The notes below the pieces were generated by a model, which saw nothing but the letters and a program-made list of their open reading frames with translations, had not been told where the DNA came from and ran no database searches. The translations under genes and the position numbers were made by a program. From NCBI GenBank assembly GCA_037178625.1, contig CM074149.1, forward strand, positions 496,001-560,000: 64,000 bases of DNA, read 5' to 3'. This DNA comes from Skeletonema tropicum. Its lineage: Eukaryota; Bacillariophyta; Thalassiosirophyceae; Thalassiosirales; Thalassiosiraceae. Position 1 is the stretch's first letter; each line of letters opens with the position of its first letter. Below, piece after piece: positions 49,598 through 59,696 of this stretch.

Positions 49598-50821
49598 CTA
49601 CGTGTCACTGGTATTTTGAATTCTGGCCCGTTTGTGCCGGTGAAAAAGAAAAGCACCTGTAAATGGCTGAGAAGACTCTTGAGTCGACTGAGAGCTACTT
49701 CTTTGTGAAGTAAATCTGCCACCTGTACTGTACAATAAATATGAAATTTGGTCATCATTAAGTGACGACGCTGTTATCGGGCCATTGTTGCTCTCATAGA
49801 GTGCTTGAATGGCAGCTAGTCCTGCTGAGCCGTTTGCCTTACAAACCGTTCTCCCGAATATTTGTGTGTAGTAGGTGCTTGGGTCTGGGCTTTTGTAGGA
49901 TCCCCCATAGTGATAGTTTCGTTGTTTCGATTTCCAAATTGAATCAGCTCGTTCTAGGATGTTTGATGGGGTTCTAGTGAATGCTTGGTGAGTCATTTTG
50001 GATGCGTTTGGAAATTTGGACTTGTCGATGTTGTGGAGTGTTTTGTAGTCGCCATTTGGAGGCGTGCCGTATAGGAAGTAATTAATTGTAGGTCCGAAGA
50101 GTCCTAGTGGGCTGATTGCAAAAGGAAGTAGTTGCATGTTGTCTGAGAATAGCTCTCCGATGATTTGTTCTCCGGTAAGTGTTATTTGTGATGAGCTGTC
50201 GGTCTGAGATGTATTTGAACCTCTGCCTCTTTGAAACTTGCTCTTCTCTGCCGAAAGGAGTGACGCGACGATATTGTTTGATTTAGCGCTACTTCCACCT
50301 CGGGATGGAGAAGGACAAGTGTCAGAGTTGCATGTGATCATGTCAAATCCGATTTTTGATAGTTTACATCTGAAATGGCCTTCGTTTGAGACGATTGGGA
50401 GGTTGAAATGGGTGTCGAATGGTTTGATGTTGGACTTCTTGATGCTGCGGACTAGGCCTGTAGTTTCTTTTCTGATTTTTGAATCTGTGAGTTGGATAAA
50501 AGGAATGAGTGTTTCCATCTCTTTGTGCCACATATCTCTCCATTTGTTGTGCATCTTTGTTTTGATTTGTTTGCTGAGGCTGCATTGATATAGATGGTCT
50601 CCTTTTGTATCGAAGTCTTGTTTGCAGCAGGGGCATTTGAGTTGTTCTGTTGTTTCCCAGATATTCATTCGTAAAGAGCGGAGGAGGTTGAATCTAAAGA
50701 GGCGGTTGTCTTGTCTATTTTCTTCTTCGCTTCTTGGAAGGTCTAGGAGTCCTTGACCCATCTTGCCGTCGATGATTTCCGCGATGTTGTGTGTGCTGTT
50801 GCTTGGGAGGTAGGTGATCAT
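49598..50821 (-). pseudogene. 5'-truncated non-LTR retrotransposon (C-terminal part of ORF2)
   Basis: A 407-residue frame. Near residue 62 it has KCPCCKQDFDTKGDHLYQC, and then HNKWRDMWHKE. The C-P-C-x(6-7)-GDH-x3-C plus HN-x-RD signature is typical of the region downstream of the reverse transcriptase in LINE-type elements of algae and plants. No reverse transcriptase domain precedes it, because upstream sequence changes at 50822 to a dispersed repeat, so the copy is truncated. The Ser/Thr-rich remainder is not recognised. Confidence 0.6.
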
Positions 50822-51227
50822 TTTTCTGCCTTTAATGATTCTATTTCGCTCAGAGACGTTGTATGCTCACTATCAACATATAATGTTTGGTTAGTCATAA
50901 TTTCGCCCCTCTAGAGAGAGGGCTAATCAGACGAACTTTAAAATTTCTGTTATATATTATCTGTACGTTGATAGGAGTATGTTGTAGTATCCGTGTCGAT
51001 CTACTTTTACGTTTACTCAAAAGTAGGCCTTCACCCAAATAGCAAACTTCAAGGACAAACACGCGCAGGCCTATGTATTTATGAACAATAACTTCAGTTC
51101 AGGTAGCAACCATCCCATCTCACAAACTGCTCTGCTCAAAAAATCAATTCATACTTAACTTCTCCATCTCATAAGTAATATCACACGGTGCTACTGATTC
51201 CCCTCCTCTCTTAAACACCACACCACC
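50822..51227. other. B 3'-flank fragment and D2 upstream region
   Basis: 50829-50870 carries ATGATTCTATTTCGCTCAGA-like sequence, also found after B1, B2 and A1. 50895-50965 is the TA-rich repeat seen near 33770 and 24930. The D2 promoter follows, with ACCACACCACC before the ATG. Confidence 0.5.
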
Positions 51228-51620
51228 ATGACTTCCATTTCTGCCATAAACACTTCCCCCGCCAAGAATGGGTTACATCGTGTTGCTACCAAAAAACATG
51301 ATGGCGGTGCTAAAGCCGCGAAGAGACCAAGGAACACTGTACGTAAGCATGAAGATCCATTTATGTACTACTCCAATCAAGAGACGAGGATGAATGCCTT
51401 GCTCTTGAGCGATGGCGACGGCGGCAATGATGGACAGGTAGCCCCAGCGTTACAAGAGCGGAAGACGAGGATCTCTTTTGAGCTTCACCCGTCTTTACTG
51501 CTTGAGGATTTGCTGCCAGATAATGGTCAAGGACTACCACTCGACGAAGATGACACCAGGGGAGATGTAGTCATTCGAGACCTTCAGCGTCTGATCCTTG
51601 GCCGTGGTCCTGGTCGATGA
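51228..51620 (+). CDS. family D protein (D2)
   Basis: A 130-residue protein with a proper ATG context (CACCATG). The basic N-terminus (KKHDGGAKAAKRPRNTVRKHED) may be a nuclear signal. FMYYSNQETRMNALLL and ERKTRISFELHPSLLLEDLL are conserved in D1, and the TRISFxxHPSL word also occurs in the remnant at 39430-39603. The C-terminus is acidic and then RLILGRGPGR. No known domain; it appears to be a lineage-specific small protein. It converges on C2. Confidence 0.68.
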   Translation: MTSISAINTSPAKNGLHRVATKKHDGGAKAAKRPRNTVRKHEDPFMYYSNQETRMNALLLSDGDGGNDGQVAPALQERKTRISFELHPSLLLEDLLPDNGQGLPLDEDDTRGDVVIRDLQRLILGRGPGR

Positions 51621-53159
51621 TAATGCTTTCGAGATCAAGAGTATGAAAATTCAAAGACCAGAATGTTTCGAATGTAAATGTATGATTTAGATGAAATTCG
51701 ATATAAATAGGATTTACATTAGAATGGACCTTCGCGCTGCTTATTGCGTATGTACCTCATTGCAGACGACAAGAAGAGTGATTGTTAGTTCCAGGACCAA
51801 AATATATGAACTAACCTCTTCTCATTAGCTGCAATGGGCAAGAAGTTCAGATCCAGCTTTTGCCCCAGAAACAGTTCTTGCTTGAGTACCAAGCTGAACT
51901 AATTCTATTTATCATCATCTGATTGTCCGCTCGTTTACAATGCAAAATCTGAATCGTAACGCAGCAAAGATACAATACGAAGTAAATGCCAAAATTGAGT
52001 CTATACAAAAAATATCACAACTGTGATAAGTTATTCTACAAGTTTCAAAAATGGTAAGCGCTACTCTCTCCATAAGTAGCTACATATATTTCGGAGGAGT
52101 GTGCGAGTGAGAACGTTGTTCCGAGTATACTGAGAACTCGTGTTTGAATGATTAATACCTGCGAGGCTGCTGTAGTTTACTGAGACAGCCTCAGAAGATA
52201 GAGTTAAGCTTGAGGGTTAAGACTCCTGATCATCTCCACCCTTGTCAGTGCTTCTTCTGCGCTTCCCAGAAGGGAAGTACTCGTTGGCAAAGTCTACTAA
52301 TGATTGAATCTCATCCTCTGTAGCAATTCTGGACGATGCAAAGTAGCGGGAATGGGAGCTTCTTGACAGACCCTCTTGCTGCGTTTTCCGCTTCCCTAGC
52401 GTTGGCGAAGGTGCCTTTGGAGGAACATCAGGAGCAGCAGCAGCAGTGGTGGTGGTCGTAGGTGAATTCGAGGTTGAGGGATTCGATGGATAATCAAATG
52501 TTGGCTTGTCCCACGAAAGAGGTCGGATGTTCGCCACTCTCTTCCGTTCCGCCTCCTTCGCCTTGGCCTCTGCAGATAGCCTCATAATGACCTCAATCCT
52601 CTTGGCACGTGCTAGCTTCTCCGCTTCGTCACAGTCATCCTCTTTGAATGTGACGTACGGCAGTGTGTATGGTGGTGGAGACCGTACTTCACTGTTGACA
52701 CCTTGAGGGGTCGACGATGGCTTCTTCTCGTCAGTGCAGGAAGTTTGTGCGCAACGACGGTTGATCGTATTCTTGATGGGCCCGCAATGACTGCTATCCT
52801 CGCTGTCGTCGTCTGATGATTCTGTGCCGGATTCGTACACCATGCTGCTGTTCTCGTGTTGTTGTCTTTGATGCTCAAGGTGCTCTCTGAGGCGGGCGAA
52901 GAGAAACTTGATTTGTTGGTTATTGTTGCCAGAGATCGAGTTCATATTGAAATGATATGAGGTGGAGGTGATGATGCAGTTATTGAGCGTTTTGAGCCTT
53001 ACTGTGTGTCGGAGAACCTACTTATTACCTAAAGCGAAGGAGTGTTGTCGGAGTGATGTCGGCTCTGTCAGAGATTGCATGCAGTTTCACTTTTACTTGT
53101 TCGCATCAGAGCAAGATTTTGGTTATCAAATCTCCTTGGGACAGGCCTGTGCCGGAGAA
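51519..53159. repeat. arm 2 of the 1.5-kb inverted duplication
   Basis: Inverted partner of 35844-37329: D2 3' part, shared 3' flank (with TTTTGCCCCAGAAACAG-type sequence near 51857), C2 and its upstream module. An extra block near 52070-52200 is absent from arm 1. Confidence 0.85.
52217..52945 (-). CDS. family C protein (C2)
   Basis: A 242-residue protein that differs from C1 at only a few residues (for example PTTTTTAAAAP for TTTTAAAP, and KRKTQQEGL for KRKSRQEGL). All C1 landmarks are present: helical N-terminus, acidic Ser/Asp tract, PPPYTLPYVTF, Lys/Glu/Ala helix, EIQSLVDFANEYF and basic tail. The upstream module of the C1 and Ank3 genes precedes it. Confidence 0.73.
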   Translation of the reverse strand: MNSISGNNNQQIKFLFARLREHLEHQRQQHENSSMVYESGTESSDDDSEDSSHCGPIKNTINRRCAQTSCTDEKKPSSTPQGVNSEVRSPPPYTLPYVTFKEDDCDEAEKLARAKRIEVIMRLSAEAKAKEAERKRVANIRPLSWDKPTFDYPSNPSTSNSPTTTTTAAAAPDVPPKAPSPTLGKRKTQQEGLSRSSHSRYFASSRIATEDEIQSLVDFANEYFPSGKRRRSTDKGGDDQES

Positions 53160-53257
53160 GTTAAAGTTGAAGATAAGTATGGTAGTGATCTGCGCCGCCA
53201 TTTAAGGTTTTTGATATGCTGTGTCCAGTCGCCAAATTCAAATTCAAATTCGTCAAG

Positions 53258-54750
53258 CTAGTCGTATCGGCGCGCCATGCGACGCACCGGCGCCATGAGA
53301 CGCACGACGCAACTTCCCTCTTGACGACAAAAAAGAGCTGCACCATGACGGCATCCCATCCTACTACCCCAACTAAATGTCGACATTCCGAAGTAACAAT
53401 GTACATTCTTGACCATTTTTTGACGCTGAATTCAATGGTTTTATCACTGGCTCGCCATATTCAGCACAAAGAGACGGTTGACCGCCACAATAGCGGTGGT
53501 GATTTTCATCCCCTCCGCCGCAGAGCACCTGTTGCCAGTAGCATATAGGCGTCGTTTCGGTCCATGAAACAGCAAGTAAGGTTGTAGGGGCGACCAATAT
53601 TATATATATGGATGAAATATGCGCTAATTAACCGGGTGTGGGCCTCATGCAACGCCTATCCAACCTACCAAATCTATGAAGTCGATTTAGAAAGATTTCC
53701 ACAATTTATCTCCATCAATAGTGGGTATATATCTGACACAAAACATGTTGAAACCACACCATGGATCATAGTTGTCTTGTCTACTACATGATAATCAAGA
53801 TTGTTGAGGTGGACTGCTCCATCTTACCACAGTGACTACTGCAATCCTCGGTTTCCTCGACAACTACTGATTGTGGGTCATGAGAAGCCCATCCAAATAC
53901 GCCTACACGAGTGTTGTGGCATGATAATGACGTCTCCTCCATGTGCAATTGGGAACCTTTCGCCTCATCAAATCAACAGCCATCTATTGTGCGCCTTTTG
54001 CTGTGGTTGGAGACAATGTTACAACTGTTATCAGTGCCTTTCCTATAAAATCTCATGGAATGAGAGGCCGAATGATCGACATAAAACTCCATGATTGCGT
54101 AGATGTTGCGTGTAATTAATACATCCGAGTAAGCTAAACAATTATCATAGCTTAACAGATGGAGTTATTGATGATCTACTACTATTCTGTTGTCTAAATT
54201 ACATAATCATGAGCATCTTTTGACATGCCCGGTATGTGCAGATTTTCATGTGTGTGTGCGTCACCTGCAATTATCACCAAATCCACTTTGAATTAGACGC
54301 TACAGCTTACATAATCGGAATCAGCGTGAAAAATTGGGTTTGGGAGTGTCTTCTTAGTGTTGGTAGAGGGTGTATATATGGGATCGATAATGCTATGGTT
54401 TGCCTTCGGATTCGTCATGTCAGATGCACTTTTTCAAGATTTTTTTACTGTTCGTGCGTAAGTACCTCAAATATCGAGGCAATTGAACGGAGCACCACCA
54501 CCAGCCGTACAAAATACATTCCAAACAGTATAAATAGAAAGTTATTAGTCTTTCAACATAAAGCATCGGCATATTATTGGCCAATATTGGCGTAGTAATG
54601 CCAGATTTTCTGCGACGCAACAAGATTTGGCTGGGTGTTGGGGAGAAAAATACCTATAAAAATCCATAATATCACTTGTTGTGTTCGATATTGGATTTTC
54701 TATCCGATCGTCGACGCATCGACGCATGCGTCGCATGGCGCGTCGACTAG
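53258..54750. mobile_element. decayed DNA transposon, about 1.5 kb
   Basis: The left end CTAGTCG plus CGCGCCATGCGACGCA, after a 5-bp gap, is matched inverted at the right end (CTAGTCG then ACGCGCCATGCGACGCA on the other strand). The flanks read CAAG on both sides (53254-53257, 54751-54754), a possible 4-bp target duplication. Inside, minus-strand frames are broken by many stops, for example MEFYVDHSASHSMRF and LHMEETSLSCHNTRVGVFGW, and may be an old transposase. I cannot name the superfamily. Confidence 0.5.
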
Positions 54751-54754
54751 CAAG

Positions 54755-55188
54755 TAGGTAAATAAGTATGGCGAATATATTTCATTGTTAGTGATATGAT
54801 ACTTAGGCTCTACCCTGATAGAATCTCTGCCTCCCAAGTCCCAAGGCTCCAATCGACGTTATATTGATTAGATAGAGTACATAAGTACGTAGGAGTAAAG
54901 ATTAACGCAATGTACCAGAGGGCAAACGAGGGCAAACAGAGTCAAAATATCAGCTCCGCTTGTAGTAGCCCGATTTTAATGATTCCAAGCGCACCATTAT
55001 TATCAGCAGGGTGGTAGTGAAGAGTCTGTCTAATATTATGCCGTAATTCCATTGCTAACAACCGATAGAAAGGGCATCTTTCTCTCTCTCTATAAAGAGC
55101 TAAGAGAGAGTGTCTGAATCAATTGGTATTTTATGCGTAGTATTGAAGGGCTACTTGAACAACTTCTTGATTAACTTCAACTAGAGAG
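54755..55188. other. intergenic, no gene
   Basis: AT-rich. The stretch 55085-55180 resembles the A 3' flank near 59275-59350 (GAGAGTGTCTGAATCAATTGG). No gene. Confidence 0.4.
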
Positions 55189-55549
55189 TAAGGTTTTGGG
55201 TATTCGGCAGTCAAAATCCGAGATTCGGCAGTCATTCGGCAGTGGGGTGTAAAAAGTCCCATTTGACAGTCATTCCCAGTTGGAGATGGTCCCATTTGGT
55301 AGCTATTCCCAGTTGGAGATGCTGAGCCGAAAAATATTTTCTCCTACAGATAATCACAAAATCATCCTTATTATTGCAGTTTTGGATAGATCTAGTACAT
55401 TAGAGTATGTAGAAATTTTTAATTATGAAAAAACACCCAATATTGACCAAGATATAAGGAAAACAGCTGAGTGCCGACGAGTGCCCGGAGTGCCGAATAT
55501 GGCCCCCGAAAAACGGCAAATCCGGCAGTGACGAATACCCAAAACCTTA
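55189..55549. mobile_element. MITE with 8-bp target duplication, 361 bp
   Basis: The inverted repeats TAAGGTTTTGGGTATTCG lie at 55189-55206 and 55532-55549. The octamer CTAGAGAG flanks both ends (55181-55188 and 55550-55557). An 8-bp duplication is typical of hAT and a few other superfamilies. CATTCGGCAGT words repeat near the left end. There is no transposase. Confidence 0.88.
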
Positions 55550-56134
55550 CTAGAGAGTTGATGTGAATCCAGTCACAGTATCGGGGTAAACCTTTTGCCG
55601 ATTAAGTACAATAATATGTAACTTCCCCTCTCCTCTGATTTCTGATTTCCAGAAGTAAGATTTCAGATTTCCACAGGTGCACATCAAAACTGTTTGAGCA
55701 GCATCTGTAGTCAAGAACGGCAGCGAATTCGCCGCAACCTAGCTCTGGAGAGGCCTAAAATGTCTCTAAAATGTCCATCTCCCAACAAGATCATAAGTAG
55801 GTACTAACGGCTCCAACTCGATGCTCCACGTCCAACCAAATTGAAATTCTAACATGCTGCCCTCTCTCTAGATACTTCGAAAAACTTCCTAGGTGCTTCA
55901 CAACTCCAAAAGCAAATCTTAGTCTTATTGTACAGAGATTTTCACGATTTCACCGCAACTTAGGCCCAATGTCCCTGCAAGATTTAGATACATAGTGCAT
56001 CAAAACTTCCCGACCACTCAAATTTGACACCCACCAGCTGTGCAACAAGCAGCAGTCGCAAAAGATACTCATTTGTCTAGAGGACAACGACGAGTGCCAA
56101 CCAAAGAGAATTGACTCCTCTGTCGACCACCGCA
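55550..56134 (+). promoter_or_regulatory. A2 upstream region
   Basis: No gene. The last 300 bp match the A1 upstream region (GTTGCACAGCTGGTGGGTG and its surroundings, inverted), so the duplication includes the promoter. Confidence 0.55.
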
Positions 56135-56977
56135 ATGAATCAGATGAACAACTTCGCAGCGGCAGCTTTCGATGAACAACTCAAATGTGTTTCCAACCTA
56201 GTCGAGGATGAAAATCGAGCTTGTCCGTGCAGTGAAGCAGGCAAAGAGAATGTGAGTGTTACCTTTGCCAATACGAGCAACAATAAGCGAGCAGTCAGCT
56301 TTGCACCTTCTTGCCAAGTAATCCATGTCGGCAGCGATTATAATCAAGCTCATTACCTATGCCACGAAGCCGTCAAAGAGGGTTCTTCTCAGGGATGCCC
56401 CGACGGCAAGATAGGTGGCATTCTCGGGCCGAAGAAGAGGAGGGGTCTCCCTCAAGCTCAAGGCTCCTTTGATGGTGACGCGGCTCCCTGCCCCTACAAG
56501 ATGACCAAGAAGCGAGCTGTCAGCTTTGCTCCTGCATGTCCTACAATTCATCTCATTGATGACCAAACTCAAGGCATTGAAGACGAGCTCTGGTATTCTC
56601 AAGATGACCTCATGGATTTTGAGGATGAGGCTTTCCTATGCAGCCAAATGATTCAAGATAGTGAATCTCAAGGAATATTCGAATCTGAGCTTGGTCACAT
56701 ACTTGGGCTCGAGAAGATCATTCTTTGTGGTAGTTACTTCGATCGGAGAGACACTTTGATACAGACTGTCTTGAATGAACAAGTTGTTCAGCAGCTTGTA
56801 AAGGATCTCAGGTTAAATGACTATAAGTTACTTCAAGGCAACGGATCAGATAAAGATAGCAACCCCGAGGATGTGAGTCTTGTGCGTCTGGCCAAAACAT
56901 CCGACAGACTCTCGCGTTGGGCACGAGAGCGTGCTTCTATGGCTGCATTCACGCTTGAGCACGATCTTAAAACCTGA
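56135..56977 (+). CDS. family A protein, two KRAVSFAP motifs (A2)
   Basis: A 280-residue near-copy of A1, differing at a few positions (for example KCVSN for KGVSN, CPCSEAG for CRCSDAG, ILCGSYF for ILCDSYF). Both KRAVSFAP motifs, LWYSQDD and the C-terminal helix are kept. Here the gene converges on B2 with 495 bp between stops, whereas A1 is divergent from B1. The mild divergence and intact frames suggest both copies are under constraint. Confidence 0.73.
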   Translation: MNQMNNFAAAAFDEQLKCVSNLVEDENRACPCSEAGKENVSVTFANTSNNKRAVSFAPSCQVIHVGSDYNQAHYLCHEAVKEGSSQGCPDGKIGGILGPKKRRGLPQAQGSFDGDAAPCPYKMTKKRAVSFAPACPTIHLIDDQTQGIEDELWYSQDDLMDFEDEAFLCSQMIQDSESQGIFESELGHILGLEKIILCGSYFDRRDTLIQTVLNEQVVQQLVKDLRLNDYKLLQGNGSDKDSNPEDVSLVRLAKTSDRLSRWARERASMAAFTLEHDLKT

Positions 56978-57472
56978 GAAGCTTGATGTGGACGTTGTTG
57001 CTAAGCTATGAAGACTAGCCTTTGTATTTCATTTGTGTAAGTATATATTGTACTTGGGTAGATTAAGACACAATTATTTAAGGTATCTCAATCAGTATGA
57101 ATTGACACAGAAGTATTGGAGAAGTACTCCTATTGGTATAATGCGTAGTAGGGCTACATCGGCTGGAAACGGACTGACGAGGACGAGGACATAAAGCTGT
57201 ATTGTACTTGGACACACATGCGGATGGACAGGAATTTCAAGCGAAATGACGGGTAAACCTGCTTCGCTCGACTACATAAATTATTGAACAAGACAAGTTC
57301 ATGATGTTACAGACGAAGCTTGGACATCTCGGATGAGAGATATCTGGAATGAAAGATGTGAAAAAAGCAACATACAAAAAGGAATAAATGATAAAACGTT
57401 GCTGAGCGAAATAGAATTATTAAATTAATCGTATGTTACAGTTTGAAGCCAAATTCTTTCGAAACATACTAG
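56978..57472. other. shared 3' flank between A2 and B2
   Basis: No gene. It contains the A/B 3' flank block (TTTCAAGCGAAATGACGGGT, GACGAAGCTTGGACATCTCG) also found at 21040-21400 and 37360-37620. Confidence 0.55.
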
Positions 57473-58168
57473 TTAGCAGTAGCTCAGAACGCTTCGAGGA
57501 AGTGGGACAATAGGTTTAAGTTCCTTTGAAGCACTTGCGGCAGGAGCCTTGCTAGTCTTCGCATCATTCCTTCGAAGTGACATCGATGCCTTCTGTAAGA
57601 GCTTTACCACATTGATATTTGCGTCTGAAACAATAGCGTATTCGAGGGGGGACATTTCATCTTCATCTTCCACCAAGACAGATCGCAAAGATGCAGAGAG
57701 GAGAGCCCTGACGACGTCGACTGTGGGTGGTGCCCTTGGAGTCTGATCATCTCCTTCAAACAAGACACATTCGCTGTCACATGCGAGGTGGAGTGGCAGC
57801 CTTCCATCTTCATCTTGTAGGTCGCATGCTTGGGGGTAGGCCTTGACGAGGCGGCGGATGATCAGATCATCGGCGCCAGTTCCACAAGCAACATGAAGTG
57901 GTGTCCGGCCTACGCAATCTTGTCCCTTGAGTGCATCGCTTTGAGCATGAATCATGGCTTCAAGGACGTGTAGAGGAGGATTGTACTTGACGGCGGCATG
58001 AAGAAGAGTCATCCCGTTGAACTCATCGCACTTTTGGATGTGTTCTGATACAGCCCTGAAGAGCTTGTGCTCAGAGGCTACCTTCTCGAGTGCGGCCCAT
58101 TCTTGACTGTGGATCAAGTCAAGAACAACTGCCACGTAGTTCATAAGCTTATTTACTGAGATGGTCAT
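57473..58168 (-). CDS. ankyrin-repeat protein, subfamily B (B2)
   Basis: A 231-residue near-copy of B1, with changes such as HAQSDALKGQ for HAHGDACKGQ and DANINV for DANMNV. All ankyrin units are retained. I chose the ATG at 58168 because B1 starts there and the 5' leader of ACTAAC repeats lies directly upstream. A longer frame from 58351 is open but not conserved. Confidence 0.8.
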   Translation of the reverse strand: MTISVNKLMNYVAVVLDLIHSQEWAALEKVASEHKLFRAVSEHIQKCDEFNGMTLLHAAVKYNPPLHVLEAMIHAQSDALKGQDCVGRTPLHVACGTGADDLIIRRLVKAYPQACDLQDEDGRLPLHLACDSECVLFEGDDQTPRAPPTVDVVRALLSASLRSVLVEDEDEMSPLEYAIVSDANINVVKLLQKASMSLRRNDAKTSKAPAASASKELKPIVPLPRSVLSYC

Positions 58169-58967
58169 TGTGTTAGTTGGTTGGTTAGTTTGTTCGTTTG
58201 TTTTTTTGTTTTGACAGAATGTGAAATTATGAGCAAAGTACATAAGTAGAGAGTACGATAGCCTGAGAGTGGAAGAGGCTACTTTCATGTCATGTAATCT
58301 TTTTAATCGTTGATTGATATGTAGGTGAGGCCAAATAATGAATGCATGCAATAATTCTCAGCACTAAGTTTGAAGCAAAAGGCCTCTTTCAGACACGAGT
58401 ACAACGAGTATTGTACAAGTGTATACTCCGAAAATGACGGACGGATAAATGTGATGTTAGGCAAACTGAGGGAGGCCCATCTAACCCAGGGAATTTAGGC
58501 CTTTGATCGGAGAGACCTTTTACAGACTGTCACGCGTCACCTACATACGTACCACACAACTTAGGATCTTCAGACACCTGTCTGAGTCACTCGAGTCACC
58601 CTACATTGAATCTTGAGACACCTGTCTGAGACTCGAGTCACATTGGATCTTGAGACACCTGTCTGAGTAAGCATTCTAACCATAAGTATGTGCATAAATA
58701 ATATGCAGAGTCCCTGAAAGAGGACTTCCATTATGACAGAAGATGACCAACTTGATAGATAGATAGAGGTAGATAGATTATTTTAGTTGCTACTCCCTCT
58801 CTAGAGAGGCACTAGAGTGCCAGTAGAGAAAAGAGAACTTAAACCAGGAGTGGCTCGGGCTGGTCCCGAAGACGCAATGTGGGGCCTGTTGGGCACTAAC
58901 TGGTCGACGGATGTGGAACGCGAAGGCTTTGGTGCAGGCAAGATCCTAGTACCTACCTACATAGGGT
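58169..58967. other. intergenic, short repeats
   Basis: 58560-58680 has three near-copies of GACACCTGTCTGAG, and the wider block is inverted relative to 2770-2890. 58785-58850 is the GAGAGAGGCACTAGAG-type repeat also near 24030. No gene. Confidence 0.5.
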
Positions 58968-59165
58968 AACAGTCTGTCTTGAATGAACAAGCTGTTCAGC
59001 AGCTTGTGAAGGATCTCAGGTTGGTTGACTATTACTTTCTTCAAGTTCAAGGCAATAAATCAGATGAAGAATCAATGTTTTGCGTCTGGCTAAGACATCG
59101 CGTGCTTCTATGGCTGCTTTCACGCTTGAGCACGACATTGCTACCTGAGAAGCTTGATGTGGACG
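58968..59165 (+). pseudogene. 3' fragment of a family A gene
   Basis: It starts in the LNEQAVQQLVKDLRL sequence of A1/A2 and, after deletions and a frameshift, carries the DNA of the ERASMAAFTLEHD end and its 3' flank. The first two thirds of the gene are missing. Confidence 0.78.
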
Positions 59166-59696
59166 TCTTTGCTAAGCTATCGCATGAGGGCTATTCGCAT
59201 TTCATTTGTACAAGTTGTACTTGGGGTAGATTAAGACGCAATTTAAGGTTTTGATATGCTGTGAACACCAATCTAGAGAGTAGAGAGTATCTGAATCAAT
59301 ATAATATATTGTTGACTGACTCAGAAGTATTGGTATCATATGCGTAGTAGGGCTATCATCGTCTGGAATCTGACCAAACGCGGCAATATAAAACTATAAT
59401 TGTGAGCTGTGAAGTGGTCAGGGTGGAAGTGGAAAGCGGATTGCATTTTGGTTATAGCATTACATGGAATTTGTTGCTTCTTAAGTGGCATCATCTTATT
59501 GCAGTACTGGTACTGGAGAGAGGTCCATTGCTCTATAATTCTACGCTACATTCCTTCTTCCGCCTCTTGTGGATGTGTACCAACTACTCTTTTGAGATAT
59601 GAGCTCTTCGCCCCCTTCCCTTACAATGACAAGCGAAGAGAACTTCATGTAGATCTTCTACAGTGCCATTTTGATTTCACATCCATTCTCTCAATA
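59166..59696. other. A 3' flank copy and RING gene 3' flank
   Basis: 59166-59400 follows the A2 3' flank (AGATTAAGACGCAATTTAAGG, GCGTAGTAGGGCTA). The rest up to the RING gene shows no gene. Confidence 0.5.

Noticed and set aside
58169..58351. N-terminal extension of B2 by 61 residues
   Set aside because: The near-identical B1 lacks it, and the ACTAAC-repeat leader directly before the shared ATG looks like 5' untranslated sequence.
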